From contig JANYGO010000292.1 in NCBI GenBank assembly GCA_025362325.1, positions 1 through 45,826 of the forward strand: a stretch of DNA of 45,826 nucleotides. The letters run 5' to 3'. Numbering within the stretch: the first letter of the stretch is position 1; the number at the start of each line of letters is the position of its first letter. The stretch is from Cyanobacteriota bacterium (GTDB lineage Bacteria > Cyanobacteriota > Cyanobacteriia > Cyanobacteriales > Microcoleaceae). The notes under the pieces are model-generated. The model searched no databases, was not told the DNA's origin, and worked only from the letters and a program-made list of their open reading frames with translations. Below are positions 1-9,499 of this stretch, one piece after another. Both the position numbers and the translations under genes were made by a program.

Positions 1-113
1 GCGCGAATTACTGCTTGCGCATCGTCTTGCGTCCAGTGGGGGCGCAGTTCTACTCGTCCCGCTTCTTCAAATGCTTTTATTCCCAACCGTTCTGCTGCAC
101 CTAATCCCGCCAT
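1..113 (-). CDS. cpcC: Phycobilisome rod linker polypeptide, N-terminal fragment
   Basis: Only the first 37 codons are inside the window; the gene runs off the left edge. The visible peptide begins MAGLGAAERLGIKAFEEAG and continues with VELRPHWTQDDAQAVIRA, which resembles the start of the rod-linker domain (CpcC/CpcH type, PF00427). Such linkers sit in the central cavity of phycocyanin hexamers and set rod length. The ATG at 113 is preceded by a good ribosome binding site (GGGAG). It lies 148 bp downstream of cpcA on the same strand, the usual place for cpcC. CpcC versus another rod linker (PecC, CpcD-like) cannot be decided from this fragment. Confidence 0.75.
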   Translation of the reverse strand, partial: MAGLGAAERLGIKAFEEAGRVELRPHWTQDDAQAVIR

Positions 114-189
114 CTTCGCTTCTCCCTTTTTTGCTTTAAAAACTGAAAAGTTCTAAAAAAAGTATTTGGAAAACTCGGCTAAGATCGCA

Positions 190-253
190 GATGCCCGGAA
201 TTGTAAACAACCGCTAACACTCAAGCTAACAGCAGCTTACAATTCCGGGCATC
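190..253 (-). terminator. Large hairpin between cpcA and the rod-linker gene
   Basis: A perfect 17-bp inverted repeat has arms GATGCCCGGAATTGTAA at 190-206 and its complement at 237-253, with a 30-nt loop. It begins just after the cpcA stop and lies upstream of the linker gene. There is no T-tract. In cyanobacterial cpc operons a stem-loop here is known to stabilise or partly end the abundant cpcBA transcript so that linker mRNA is less abundant; that role is inferred for this copy. Confidence 0.75.
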
Positions 254-261
254 ACGCAAAT

Positions 262-750
262 CTAGCTTAGAGCGTTGATTGCGTAGTCGAGGTAGGAATT
301 AGCTTCAGTTGCAGCGTCGCCACTCAAACCGTGGTTGCCTTTGATGTACTTGAGAGCTTCAACGTACCAGCTAGGAGACAATTCAAATGTGCGGTTGATT
401 TCGTCAACGCCTGCAATCAGGTACTCGTCCATCGGACCGGTGCCGCCTGCAACTAAGCAGTAGGTTACCATCCGCAGGTAGTAGCCGATGTCGCGAGAGC
501 ATTTGGCTTTGCCGGTTGCAGTGGACGCGTAGTTCGGTCCTTGCATTTGTTGGGTGTACGGGAATTTGTTGTACACAGCTTGAGCTGCACCGTCAATCAA
601 TTGCTGAGACTTGGCGGTCAACGACTTGGCTGCTTCCAAACCTGCTGCTGCTTGGCGGAAACGGCCGAAGGCGACTTGCAATTCGGTGCTGCTCAAGAAA
701 CGGCCTTGAGAATCGGCTGCGGTTACTGCTTCGGTCAAAGGGGTTTTCAT
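262..750 (-). CDS. cpcA: C-phycocyanin alpha subunit
   Basis: The protein has 162 residues, the standard CpcA length, and matches the family along its whole sequence. It pairs with CpcB to form the alpha-beta monomer that builds phycobilisome rods on the thylakoid surface and passes excitation energy to the core. Cys84 in the [11 protein letters not shown] context is the phycocyanobilin attachment site, and the C-terminus [11 protein letters not shown] is typical. The ATG at 750 is preceded by AGGGAGA about 13 bases upstream. It follows cpcB by 107 bp on the same strand and is presumably co-transcribed with it. Identification is secure. Confidence 0.98.
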   Translation of the reverse strand: MKTPLTEAVTAADSQGRFLSSTELQVAFGRFRQAAAGLEAAKSLTAKSQQLIDGAAQAVYNKFPYTQQMQGPNYASTATGKAKCSRDIGYYLRMVTYCLVAGGTGPMDEYLIAGVDEINRTFELSPSWYVEALKYIKGNHGLSGDAATEANSYLDYAINALS

Positions 751-857
751 TGTTCTGCTGTCTCCCTAATGTTTTGTTGTGTTTGTACCAAAATGAAAGT
801 TGGCAAAAATGCGATCGCTCGCTTCTTTACACCCAGAAATGTTCGCGCTGGCTATTT

Positions 858-1376
858 TTAGCCGACTGCACTAGCTGCGCGGTCGAAGTAGCTGCCGATT
901 TCAGACATCAGCGAGCTGCAATCACCACGGGTAATGCCGTTGGGGTCGTTAGCAAGAGCGATCGCTGCTTCCTTCATTTTTTGCACACCGGCTGCAACCG
1001 AGCCACCGGGAACTCCCAGAGCTTGGTAGGTTTCGCGGAGACCGTTCAAGCAGCGGTCGTCCAAAACGCTGGCGTCGCCTGCAAATGTGGCGTAAGTTAC
1101 GTAGCGCAAGATGATTTCCATGTCGCGCAAGCAAGCTGCCATGCGGCGGTTGGTGTACGCATTGCCACCAGGAGCGATCAGTTGAGGCTGTTCGGCGAAC
1201 AGGGTGCGAGCTGCGTTGGCAACGATCGTGGATGCGTTGCTGGTGATGCGGTTTACTGCATCAATCCGCTTGTTAGCGTCGGAAACCATGCTGCTGAGAG
1301 CATCTAGTTGACCCTGTGCGAGGAATTCGCCGCGAGCGTCAGATTGGGAAACCACTTTTGTAAATGCGTCAAACAT
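858..1376 (-). CDS. cpcB: C-phycocyanin beta subunit
   Basis: The protein has 172 residues, the standard CpcB length. Cys82 ([10 protein letters not shown]) and Cys153 ([10 protein letters not shown]) are the two bilin-binding cysteines. Asn72 in the GGNAYTN segment is the position methylated in beta phycobiliproteins. It forms the alpha-beta phycocyanin monomer with CpcA. The ATG at 1376 has a clear ribosome binding site (AGGAG) about 9 bases upstream. As the first gene of the operon it is followed by cpcA and then a rod linker, the conserved cpcBAC order. Its promoter should lie in the AT-rich spacer just above 1377. Confidence 0.98.
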   Translation of the reverse strand: MFDAFTKVVSQSDARGEFLAQGQLDALSSMVSDANKRIDAVNRITSNASTIVANAARTLFAEQPQLIAPGGNAYTNRRMAACLRDMEIILRYVTYATFAGDASVLDDRCLNGLRETYQALGVPGGSVAAGVQKMKEAAIALANDPNGITRGDCSSLMSEIGSYFDRAASAVG

Positions 1377-1728
1377 GAACGAACTCTCCTATTTGAGTTA
1401 ATTGAGTTTGGTTGCGGTATAAAACCGTTAAGTTAAATTTGTTCAGGCCGCTAGTGCCTGTAAGGGTTGAAATTTGATGCCAGCTAATCTGCTGCTCCGA
1501 TCGATCTCTCCCTTTCCGCTACCTTCACTATTGTGACATTGTAACGGACATTTAAGAAACCTTAGAAAATTTTACACCTTTTATGAGATCCGACAAACCT
1601 TGTTAATCAGTGTGTTTGTTAACTTTAGCGTGTCGTTTCAACCCTCTGATAACTTTATACAATGCTCGTCCGCGTTTGTTTATTACAATTTATTACAGAA
1701 ACTTATCTCTCTTAGAAGGTAAATCGAT
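1377..1728 (-). promoter_or_regulatory. Upstream region of the cpc operon
   Basis: About 350 bp without a coding region precede cpcB. The segment is AT-rich and contains repeated TTGTTAA-like words near 1599-1622. A long leader is usual for cpcBA, but I cannot place a -10/-35 pair with confidence. The role is inferred from position only. Confidence 0.4.
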
Positions 1729-2362
1729 ATGTGGCTAGTGGGAGCAAATCTACTCCTTGCGGTAGATGCGATAGGACACCGCGAAACCCTTAGCCTGGTT
1801 CCAACGCCCGTAATGTCGCGGTGGGGCAGCCCGAATTTTGCCGTGGGCGATCGCCCCTGTTGCCTTGGACAGGGAAAAGACGGGATTGTTAAGAAAAGTA
1901 AACAAAATTAAAGTTTTGCAAAAACAAGGCAGGGGAATAGGGAAAACAGCACAAATTCTGCCCGATGCAGGATGCCGACAGAATTCGGTGGCGGTAAAGT
2001 CCAAAAAATTGCCGGCCCGATCGCCACCGCCTCAGTTTTTGCCCGAAATATCAGCATTGAGCGAGAAGACTCAGCCGTTGGGCCTTGAGTAAAAGCCGAA
2101 GGAATTGCTAATTTTTAGTAGTAAAGTGGATAAGTGCTGTCAGCGGTAGGTCTACAAACGGCGCGATCGAGCCGCCAGACACAGTGAAGTTAAAAGCTTC
2201 CTGGGAGACGGCATCGAACCGGGGCCCAATACGAGTCACAAGTTAAACAGTTTTTTATTCAAAACTAAAAACTCAAAACTCTCTCACTGCAATCAGCCAC
2301 ATCCATCGGCTGTAGCTTGTTCGGCCGCAGTCTCCTAATTGCCCCATGCTCGATCGTAATTT
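1729..2362. other. Spacer without a recognised gene
   Basis: About 630 bp lie between the cpc promoter region and the P-type ATPase. Short ORFs occur on both strands but match no family I recognise and have no ribosome binding site. A local stem is visible: CACCGCG near 1777 pairs with CGCGGTG near 1818. The stretch could hold a structured RNA. No tRNA could be folded around the GGTTCGA-like word on the minus strand near 2210-2220. Confidence 0.3.
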
Positions 2363-5182
2363 ATGTCTTCAAATTCTCCCTCTTCTTGGCACACCGTAGC
2401 AATTGACAAAACTCTCCAGCAGCTCAGCAGCAACAAAGACGCAGGCTTGAGCAGCCAACAGGTGTCAGAACGCTTGCAGCAATACGGCCCCAACGAACTC
2501 GAAGAAACCGGAGGTCGCAGTTCTTGGTCGATTTTTGTCGATCAGTTCACCAACATCATGTTGTTGATGCTGATGGGTGTGGCCGTGGTTTCTGCATTCT
2601 TGGATATCAAATCAAATACTTTTCCCAAAGATGCGATCGCCATTTTTGCGATCGTAGTCCTCAACGGCATTCTCGGCTATTTCCAAGAGCAAAGTGCTGA
2701 AAAAGCCCTCGCAGCCCTCAAAAACCTCTCTTCCCCCCTAGTCAGAGTCCTGCGGGACGGCAAAACTTCGGAAATAGCAGCCAAGGAACTCGTACCTGGA
2801 GACGTGATGCTGTTAGAGGCTGGGGTAAAAATCGCAGCAGACGGCCGGCTGATCGAATCGAACAACCTGCAAGTCAGAGAATCTGCTTTGACGGGAGAAG
2901 CGATCGCAGCTACCAAGCAAGCTAATTTAGAACTTCCCGAAGATGCTTCCTTGGGCGATCGGCTTAACTTGATTTTTCAGGGCACAGAAGTTGTTCAGGG
3001 ACGCGCCAAGGCGATCGTCACCAACACCGGAATGCAAACTGAAATTGGCAAAATTGCCGCCATGCTTCAGTCAGTAGAAACCGAACCGACTCCCCTGCAA
3101 CAGCGGATGGGACAGTTAGGAAATGTTCTAGTCTCCGGTGCCCTCGGCTTAGTCGCAGTTGTCGTCATCGGCGGCATGATTACCTTCAAAAACGGCGGCA
3201 TCGGGTTCGATACCAGCAGATTTGAAGAACTGTTACAAGTTTCTCTCAGCATGGCTGTGGCTGTGGTTCCCGAAGGACTCGCAGCAGTAGTGACAGTTAC
3301 TTTGGCACTCGGAACCAGGCGGATGGTGAAGCGAAACGCCCTGATTCGCAAACTGCCGGCTGTAGAAACTTTGGGTTCGGTAACAACCATTTGTTCCGAC
3401 AAAACAGGTACTCTGACTCAAAATAAAATGGTAGTGCAGCTCGTGTCTACGGGCGACTGCACTGTGGGCGTTGGAGGCGACGGCTATGCCCCGATCGGAG
3501 ATTTTACCGATCGCCATACCTCAGCCCAAATTACTAATTTAGAAGAATATCCAGAACTCGAATCTTTATTAATTGCCTGTGCAGTTTGCAACGACGCAGT
3601 ATTGCAGCACGAACAGCAAGAATGGAAGATTTTGGGCGATCCCACGGAGGGATCACTGCTGTCTTTAGCCGGAAAAGCAGGCATTTATAAGGAACAACAG
3701 TCTCAATTGTTGCAGCGCACGGCGGAATTTCCTTTTTCTTCCGAACGCAAGCGGATGAGCGTGATTTGCGAAGTGCCGGGACATTCGGGACATTCGGGAT
3801 TTCCCTCGGACAAAGGACAGCAGCAGAATTATTTGATGCTGACTAAAGGTTCTCCCGAGTTGACTTTGGAGCGCTGCCAAGGCATTATAGTCGGCGATCG
3901 AGTTGAACCTTTAAGCCAGGAAATGCGCGATCGCATCCTCGCCGAAAACAACAACATGGCAAGCGCAGGTTTGCGAGTCCTCGGATTTGCATACAAAATC
4001 TGGGAAAACGTGCCGCCCGAAGGTTCTGACGAAACCAGCGAACAAGAGATGATTTGGCTGGGACTCGTCAGTATGCTGGACGCCCCGCGCCCGGAAGTGC
4101 GCGAAGCAGTGGTGAAATGCCGCGATGCAGGGATTCGGGTGGTGATGATTACAGGAGATCACCAATTGACGGCACAGGCGATCGCCTACGATTTAGGTAT
4201 TGCTTCGTTGGGCGATCGAGTTCTCACCGGTCAAGAATTAGAAAAGCTCAGCCAAGAAGAACTCAAACAGCAAGTCGAACAGGTTAGCGTTTACGCCCGC
4301 GTTTCCCCAGAACACAAATTGCGAATAGTCCAAGCTTTGCAAAGTTGGGGCAAATTTGTCGCAATGACCGGTGACGGCGTTAACGACGCCCCCGCCTTGA
4401 AACAAGCCGATATCGGCATCGCAATGGGGATTACCGGCACCGATGTCAGCAAAGAAGCTAGCGATATGGTGCTCCTCGACGACAACTTCGCAACTATTGT
4501 CGCCGCCGCTGAAGAAGGGCGAGTGGTTTATAGCAATATTCGCCGCTTTATTAAATACATTTTGGGCAGCAACATCGGCGAAGTTTTGACAATTGCGGCC
4601 GCACCTTTAATGGGTTTGGGAGGAGTGCCGCTGACGCCGCTGCAAATTTTGTGGATGAACTTAGTAACAGACGGCGTTCCCGCTTTGGCCTTGGCCGTGG
4701 AACCGGGGGAACCGAACGTGATGAGAAAGCCTCCTTTCAGTCCGCGAGAAAGTATTTTTGCGCGGGGTTTGGGTTCTTACATAGTGCGGATTGGGATTAT
4801 TTTTGCAATTTTGACGATCGCCATGATGTCCTGGGCTTACGGATATACTCACGCCCCCGGACACGGCGATCCAGATGCTTGGAAAACAATGGTATTTACG
4901 ACTCTTTGTTTGGCGCAAATGGGTCATGCGATCGCAATTCGGTCTAACACTCAGCTAACTATCGAGTTAGACCCCCGCACTAATGTTTTTGTTTGGGGAG
5001 CTGTGATTGTTACCACGGCTTTGCAATTGATGCTGATTTATGTTCCGCCACTGAGAGCATTTTTCGGCACTCACTATTTGACGCCCTTTGAATTACTAAT
5101 TTGCTTCGGTTTCAGCGCCCTAATGTTTGTCTGGATTGAAATGGAAAAACTGTTTGTACGTTTGTACAAAGCCAGAAAATAG
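2363..5182 (+). CDS. Cation-translocating P-type ATPase, calcium (P2A, PacL-like)
   Basis: This 939-residue integral membrane protein is expected to pump Ca2+ out of the cytosol using ATP. The phosphorylated aspartate is D346 in CSDKTGTLT, and the hinge motif TGDGVNDAP lies at about 669-677. Calcium-site signatures are present: VVPEGLA in M4, SNIGEVLT in M5 and MNLVTDG in M6 match the SERCA/PacL pattern. The length agrees with cyanobacterial PacL. A small tandem 9-bp duplication (ACATTCGGG) encodes PGHSGHSGF in the nucleotide-binding domain near 3777-3800. No Shine-Dalgarno sequence is seen before the ATG. The gene stands alone, followed by a repeat array. Transported ion is inferred from motifs; Mn2+ is a possible alternative. 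Confidence 0.93.
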   Translation: MSSNSPSSWHTVAIDKTLQQLSSNKDAGLSSQQVSERLQQYGPNELEETGGRSSWSIFVDQFTNIMLLMLMGVAVVSAFLDIKSNTFPKDAIAIFAIVVLNGILGYFQEQSAEKALAALKNLSSPLVRVLRDGKTSEIAAKELVPGDVMLLEAGVKIAADGRLIESNNLQVRESALTGEAIAATKQANLELPEDASLGDRLNLIFQGTEVVQGRAKAIVTNTGMQTEIGKIAAMLQSVETEPTPLQQRMGQLGNVLVSGALGLVAVVVIGGMITFKNGGIGFDTSRFEELLQVSLSMAVAVVPEGLAAVVTVTLALGTRRMVKRNALIRKLPAVETLGSVTTICSDKTGTLTQNKMVVQLVSTGDCTVGVGGDGYAPIGDFTDRHTSAQITNLEEYPELESLLIACAVCNDAVLQHEQQEWKILGDPTEGSLLSLAGKAGIYKEQQSQLLQRTAEFPFSSERKRMSVICEVPGHSGHSGFPSDKGQQQNYLMLTKGSPELTLERCQGIIVGDRVEPLSQEMRDRILAENNNMASAGLRVLGFAYKIWENVPPEGSDETSEQEMIWLGLVSMLDAPRPEVREAVVKCRDAGIRVVMITGDHQLTAQAIAYDLGIASLGDRVLTGQELEKLSQEELKQQVEQVSVYARVSPEHKLRIVQALQSWGKFVAMTGDGVNDAPALKQADIGIAMGITGTDVSKEASDMVLLDDNFATIVAAAEEGRVVYSNIRRFIKYILGSNIGEVLTIAAAPLMGLGGVPLTPLQILWMNLVTDGVPALALAVEPGEPNVMRKPPFSPRESIFARGLGSYIVRIGIIFAILTIAMMSWAYGYTHAPGHGDPDAWKTMVFTTLCLAQMGHAIAIRSNTQLTIELDPRTNVFVWGAVIVTTALQLMLIYVPPLRAFFGTHYLTPFELLICFGFSALMFVWIEMEKLFVRLYKARK

Positions 5183-5201
5183 TGTTATCAGCAGATATTT
5201 G

Positions 5202-5400
5202 GTTTGTAGTGAGGACTTTAGTCCGCAAAGTCAGAGGACTAAAGTCCTCACTACAAACATTTCCTTGTAGGTTCGTAGTGAGGACTTCAGTCCGCCTCCA
5301 ATCAGAGGACTAAAGTCCTCACTACAAACATCTCCTTGTAGGTTTGTAGTGAGGACTTCAGTCCGCATCCAATCAGAGGACTAAAGTCCTCACTACAAAC
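5202..5400. repeat. Triple tandem array of family A palindromes
   Basis: Three consecutive palindromes occupy 5202-5258, 5271-5329 and 5342-5400, at spacings of 69 and 71 bp. Each has 23-bp arms built on GTAGTGAGGACTTTAGTCC (or TTCAGTCC) and its complement around an 11-13-nt centre. The first copy is a perfect inverted repeat. The array fills the space between the ATPase and recF, and each copy would form a strong hairpin in RNA from either strand. Confidence 0.95.
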
Positions 5401-5424
5401 ATCTAATTACTAATTACCAATATT

Positions 5425-6678
5425 ATGTATTTGAAAACGCTGCACCTACGGCAGTTTCGGAACTACTTCGATCAAAAAGTAGCCTTTGACGCTCCCAAAA
5501 CCATATTAGTAGGAAATAACGCCCAAGGAAAATCTAACTTATTAGAAGCGGTAGAGTTGCTTTCCACCTTAAAAAGCCACAGAGTATCGCGCGATCGCGA
5601 TTTAATCCTCGACTCAAAGCCGATCGCCCAAATAGATGCTACACTCGAACGTCAAACCGGAGCGATCGACTTATCTTTAACACTGCGCCAAGCGGCGCGC
5701 CGCAGCCTGAAGCTCAACGGCGAACCGCTGCGCCGCCATTTAGACTTTTTGAGCGTCTTAAATGTAGTGCAATTTTCCTGTTTGGATTTGGACTTAGTGC
5801 GCGGCGGGCCCGAAGGAAGGCGCAATTGGATCGATCGGCTAGTCATCCAATTAGAGCCGATTTACGCTCATATTTTGCAGCAATACAACCAAATTTTGCG
5901 CCAGCGAAATGCTCTGCTGAAACGTTCTAAAGAAGTTAGGAAAGCCGAATTTTCCCAAAGCTTTGACAAAATACGATTTATCGGCTCTGAAACTCCCGAA
6001 GACCAAAATATCGCAGAATTCCCAATGCCCAATGCCCAATGCCCAATGCCCAATGCCCAATTCCCCATTCCCAGTTCAGAATTAGCCTTGTGGGATGCGC
6101 AGTTGGCGACAGCGGGGGCTCGGGTGATCCGCAGGCGCGATCGAATTTTGGAACGATTGATGCCTTTAGCTCGCCATTGGCACGGTTCAATTAGTGGTTC
6201 CACAGAAGTTTTAGATGTCAAATACGATGCTAATATTGAAGTAAGCTCGGAATTAATGGATAAAGACAATCTCGAAGGAGTGCGCCAAGAATTTTTAGAG
6301 AAAATTCAAAAAAGGGCGATCGCAGAACAGTTTCAAGGAACCACCTTAGTCGGCCCGCACCGCGACGATATTACATTTACAATTAACAACACCCCAGCGC
6401 GTCAATACGCCTCCCAAGGCCAGCAGCGAACTCTCGTATTAGCATTAAAACTAGCCGAATTGCAGCTTATTGAAGAAGTCGTCGGCGAAGCACCTTTACT
6501 GTTGCTCGACGACGTACTTGCAGAACTCGATTTAAGCCGCCAAAATCAACTTTTAGAAACAATTCAAGAACGATTTCAAACACTGATTACTACCACTCAC
6601 TTAGGGGCTTTTGACAGTCAGTGGCTGCGCCAAACCCAAATTCTCTCCGTCGTTTCTGGACAAATCAATCAAGTTTAG
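5425..6678 (+). CDS. recF: DNA replication and repair protein RecF with a repeat-derived insert
   Basis: RecF is an SMC-like ATPase that helps load RecA at gaps together with RecO and RecR. Walker A is GNNAQGKS at residues 30-37. The signature region [19 protein letters not shown] and Walker [13 protein letters not shown] are near the C-terminus. At 417 residues it is longer than most RecF proteins (about 360-380). The excess lies at about 172-217, after the LRQRNALLK segment, and contains [14 protein letters not shown] encoded by a 7-bp tandem repeat. The flanking sequence ([13 protein letters not shown] and RVIRRRDRI) is normal RecF, so the gene appears functional. No clear ribosome binding site precedes the ATG. 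Confidence 0.95.
   Translation: MYLKTLHLRQFRNYFDQKVAFDAPKTILVGNNAQGKSNLLEAVELLSTLKSHRVSRDRDLILDSKPIAQIDATLERQTGAIDLSLTLRQAARRSLKLNGEPLRRHLDFLSVLNVVQFSCLDLDLVRGGPEGRRNWIDRLVIQLEPIYAHILQQYNQILRQRNALLKRSKEVRKAEFSQSFDKIRFIGSETPEDQNIAEFPMPNAQCPMPNAQFPIPSSELALWDAQLATAGARVIRRRDRILERLMPLARHWHGSISGSTEVLDVKYDANIEVSSELMDKDNLEGVRQEFLEKIQKRAIAEQFQGTTLVGPHRDDITFTINNTPARQYASQGQQRTLVLALKLAELQLIEEVVGEAPLLLLDDVLAELDLSRQNQLLETIQERFQTLITTTHLGAFDSQWLRQTQILSVVSGQINQV
6021..6060 (+). repeat. Heptanucleotide repeat CCCAATG inside recF
   Basis: The unit CCCAATG is repeated 5.7 times without error. Three units equal 21 bp, so the reading frame is kept and the array encodes a 7-residue period (PMPNAQC). It lies in the extra segment of RecF. 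Confidence 0.97.
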
Positions 6679-6690
6679 ATTTTAAATTTG

Positions 6691-6838
6691 AGATTGATAA
6701 ATCATATTATGTCCGGTCACTTAGCCGTAATAAAAACGGTTTGTAGTGAGGACTTTAGTCCGCATCCATAACTAGGACTAAAGTCCTCACTACAAACCAA
6801 TTTGATTGTGGTCGTTCGAGCGGACATGATATCAATCT
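6691..6838. repeat. Composite MITE-like element with family A palindrome at its centre
   Basis: The central palindrome at 6738-6798 has the GTAGTGAGGACTTTAGTCC arms. Outside it are further inverted ends: AGATTGAT...TGTCCG at 6691-6716 against CGGACATGATATCAATCT at 6821-6838. The right flank GGTCGTTCGAGCGGACA recurs in inverse orientation beside the copy at 30179, so the mobile unit is larger than the palindrome. It has no coding capacity and lies between recF and psb27. Confidence 0.75.
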
Positions 6839-6971
6839 ATTTGAGATTGACAAAGTTTCTGTTTTATGGTAGAGGTGCAAAAAAAATTAAAAATTGACAT
6901 TATTAGCTGAATTCGAGATAGGATAAAGGTTAATTTTGATTGCCGCTTTCGCTTCCATTTTTCTAACCCTT

Positions 6972-7370
6972 ATGAAGCATTACATTTCCCGTCTGTTAGC
7001 GCTGGTATTAGTTGTTGTCATCGGCGTAGCGGGCTGTACCAATGTTCCCGCCACTCTGAGTGGAGATTACGGCCAAGACACATTAACATTAGTCAAAAGC
7101 TTGAGAACAGCGCTCAGTTTGCCAGATGGCGCGCCAGACAAAGCAGCCGCTCAAGCCGCTGCTCGCACAAGCATCAACGATTTTTTTGCAGCATATCGCC
7201 GCGATCCCGCTCTTACCAAGCTGGCATCTTTCACGACAATGCGCACGGCATTAAACTCTTTGGCAGGACATTACAGTTCCTATCCCAACCGTCCTGTTCC
7301 TGAAAAGTTGAAAAAGCGTCTTGAGGCAGAATTTCAGCAGGTAGAATCAGCTCTCAACAGAGGATCTTAA
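6972..7370 (+). CDS. psb27: Photosystem II assembly lipoprotein Psb27
   Basis: This lumenal lipoprotein binds CP43 in photosystem II assembly and repair intermediates and delays binding of the oxygen-evolving cluster proteins. The 132-residue form from the ATG at 6972 begins MKHYISRLLALVLV and has a lipobox VAGC with the lipidated Cys22. An upstream in-frame start would add 12 residues before the signal peptide and is less likely. The family core FTTMRTALNSLAGHYSSYP followed by RPVPEKLKKRL is very well conserved. The gene is monocistronic, with a terminator about 100 bp downstream. Confidence 0.96.
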   Translation: MKHYISRLLALVLVVVIGVAGCTNVPATLSGDYGQDTLTLVKSLRTALSLPDGAPDKAAAQAAARTSINDFFAAYRRDPALTKLASFTTMRTALNSLAGHYSSYPNRPVPEKLKKRLEAEFQQVESALNRGS

Positions 7371-7468
7371 TCTCAAAATTTAGGGATAAAAGATTATTTT
7401 TAATAATTAATCTTTCATCCTTAATATTTGAGTGTTAACAATTTTTAGTACAAATATCAACTGTTTTT

Positions 7469-7497
7469 AGCGCCCACTTTACCCAGGCGCTTTTTTT
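7469..7497 (+). terminator. Rho-independent terminator after psb27
   Basis: The stem AGCGCC (7469-7474) pairs with GGCGCT (7486-7491) and runs into seven T residues. Confidence 0.8.
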
Positions 7498-7575
7498 GCT
7501 TAAAATAGTGAGAAAATAGTGAGAAATTAAACTGGATATAATACGAAATGAGGCTTTTTTACTTTTTTACTCTTT

Positions 7576-7627
7576 AGTCCGCGAAGGCGGACATCGTTTG
7601 TATAGCAGCGGTTTCAACCGCCGAGTA
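7576..7627. repeat. Family B palindromic repeat, partial copy
   Basis: The segment contains GTCCGC/GCGGAC around GAAG, then TTGTATAGCAGCGG and GGTTTCAACCGCC. The same words form the right arm of the long palindrome at 20051-20205. The rest of the 7371-7807 spacer holds the psb27 terminator and no gene I can support. Confidence 0.75.
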
Positions 7628-7807
7628 AATATTATTTTATCTCACCGACTCTAAATTGCCGCCAGACAAAAATTGCATTGTGCGATCGACTTGTGCCATA
7701 ACTGGGTCAACCAAAAAACAGTAGAAATTTGTAGATGTGCGTCTGGGCGATCGCCAGATTAGCGATCGCCACCCAATTAAAACTAGAAAACCAAATTTAA
7801 TTATCCC

Positions 7808-9457
7808 ATGAAAATTGCACCAACTCGCATCGCGAACTTTCAACACCAGCGACGCTTTTTAAGTGCGGTAACTGCTGTTTTAACCAGTAGCTTCATCAGC
7901 CAGCTTGTTTGGCCGTTTATCGAAAATCAACCAGCCTTTGCCGAAACATCAGCCTATTGCCAATTATCCCAAGAGCAGGTAAACCAAAAAGAAGACTTGC
8001 GCCGCGCCGCCCTGTCAGGAAAACCGGAATCCCAGCAAGCATATTTTGCAGTTTTGAGCAAACACGCGCGGGAAATCGCAGAATGTCGCCAAAAAACTTG
8101 GCCAGAAACCCAAGCAGTTTGGCTGCGTTTGTATCCCTGCGATGTCAGACCTGGAGAAATCGATCGCGTATTAGACAAAGTTGTGAATAAAGGCTACAAT
8201 CAAGTCTACGTCGAAGTGTTTTACGATGGTCAAGTGCTACTCCCAGCAGCAGATAATCCGACTGTTTGGCCTTCTGTTGTCAGAAATCGTGGCTACGAGA
8301 AATATGATTTGTTGGAAAAGGCGATCGCCAAAGGCAAACAGCGAGGATTAAAAGTATACGCCTGGTTATTTACCATGAACTTTGGCTATACCTATTCTCA
8401 GCGTTCCGACAGACAGCAAACCCTCGCCCTCAACGGTAAAAAGCAGACAAGTTTAACAGTAATTCAAGACGCCGGTTTAGACGACCAAACCGGAGAAAGT
8501 CACGCCACCCACGCCTTTGTTGATCCCTACAATCCGCAAGCAAGGCAAGACTATTCTTTGTTGGTAAATCAAATAGTTAAGCGCAAGCCACAAGGAATGT
8601 TATTCGACTACATTCGCTATGTACGGGGCGTCGGGCCAGCTTCCGTGGCTACCAAAGTTCAAGATTTGTGGATTTACGGCGCAGCATCCCAGCAAATGCT
8701 TTTGCAGCGGGCTAACAATCAGCAAGGACGAGATTTAATTCAGCGATACTTAACTAAAGGATTTATCAATACTAATGACGTTCAAGCAGTAGTCAAAAAG
8801 TATCCAACCGAGCAAGAACCTCTTTGGCAGGGGCGAATTCCGCGACCTGTTCCGGTAGCAACTCCAGCTTCTACAAGGGGGAATGCCACATCAAAAGCAG
8901 CTTCAATAACTCCCGCTACAAAATCACCAAACCCTGCAACTCCCACACCAACATTAACACCAACACGGCCGCTTCCCGATACCGGCATTCTCCAAAAAGA
9001 CCTCTGGCAACTGAGCGTTGCTCACGCAGTCCAAGGGATTTTAGATTTTTTCGGAATGGCAACTCAACCAGCTCAAAAAATGGGAATTCCTGTCGGAGCG
9101 GTGTTTTTCCCTAATGGAAATCAAAAGATAAATCAAGGGGGATTTGATTCGAGATTGCAGCCTTGGGACAGGTTTCCGGCTGGTGTAGAATTTCACGCAA
9201 TGTCTTACGGAAATTGTGGGGATGTAAGCTGCATTGTGCCGCAGGTGCAGCGGGTAGTGAGTTTAGCGCCTCCGGGAGCAAAAATCATTCCTGCGATTGC
9301 CGGAGATTGGGGAAAATCTCTGAAAAATCGTCCGTCTTTAGAGATTCAAATGCGCGCAATTCGCTCTGCAACGCCGCAAATTAATGCGGTGAGCCATTTT
9401 TCTTTTGGGTGGCAAGAAGTGGAGGATGAAAGAGCGCGGCAAACTTGTCGATTCTAG
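7808..9457 (+). CDS. Secreted glycosyl hydrolase-like protein, GHL10 family
   Basis: A 549-residue protein with an N-terminal hydrophobic segment (about 17-45, ending QPAFAE), indicating export. Residues about 100-330 carry the GHL10/YddW-like TIM-barrel pattern: VWLRLYPCDVRPGEIDRVLD, VYVEVFYDGQVL, GLKVYAWLFTMNFGY, FVDPYNPQARQDY and GMLFDYIRY. A proline/threonine-rich linker (about 345-392) interrupts the barrel before the last part (FGMATQPAQKMGIPVGAVFF onward). Family members are thought to cleave cell-wall or extracellular polysaccharides, but the substrate is unknown. It converges on the Uma2 gene at 9493. Confidence 0.82.
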   Translation: MKIAPTRIANFQHQRRFLSAVTAVLTSSFISQLVWPFIENQPAFAETSAYCQLSQEQVNQKEDLRRAALSGKPESQQAYFAVLSKHAREIAECRQKTWPETQAVWLRLYPCDVRPGEIDRVLDKVVNKGYNQVYVEVFYDGQVLLPAADNPTVWPSVVRNRGYEKYDLLEKAIAKGKQRGLKVYAWLFTMNFGYTYSQRSDRQQTLALNGKKQTSLTVIQDAGLDDQTGESHATHAFVDPYNPQARQDYSLLVNQIVKRKPQGMLFDYIRYVRGVGPASVATKVQDLWIYGAASQQMLLQRANNQQGRDLIQRYLTKGFINTNDVQAVVKKYPTEQEPLWQGRIPRPVPVATPASTRGNATSKAASITPATKSPNPATPTPTLTPTRPLPDTGILQKDLWQLSVAHAVQGILDFFGMATQPAQKMGIPVGAVFFPNGNQKINQGGFDSRLQPWDRFPAGVEFHAMSYGNCGDVSCIVPQVQRVVSLAPPGAKIIPAIAGDWGKSLKNRPSLEIQMRAIRSATPQINAVSHFSFGWQEVEDERARQTCRF

Positions 9458-9465
9458 GGATATTA

Positions 9466-9499
9466 TTTATAGAGTCGCCACGAATTGCGTCTCTATAAA
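9466..9499. terminator. Hairpin between convergent genes, overlapping a stop codon
   Basis: TTTATAGAG (9466-9474) pairs with CTCTATAAA (9491-9499). The right arm includes the stop codon of the minus-strand Uma2 gene (9493-9495). The arms and loop resemble a widespread cyanobacterial spacer palindrome. It may end transcription from both sides. Confidence 0.55.

Noticed and set aside
516..1307. Long plus-strand ORF over cpcA and cpcB
   Set aside because: It is antisense to two certain phycobiliprotein genes, has a Cys/Arg-rich unnatural composition and no ribosome binding site.
1729..2092. Short ORFs on both strands in the spacer before the P-type ATPase
   Set aside because: They overlap each other, lack ribosome binding sites and show no domain; treated as spacer, possibly structured RNA.
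2200..2240. tRNA-like GGTTCGATGCC word on the minus strand
   Set aside because: The flanking bases do not form a T-stem, and no acceptor or anticodon arm could be drawn.
5202..5400. CRISPR array
   Set aside because: The regular repeats are palindromes repeated almost end to end; there are no unique spacers of constant length and no cas genes.
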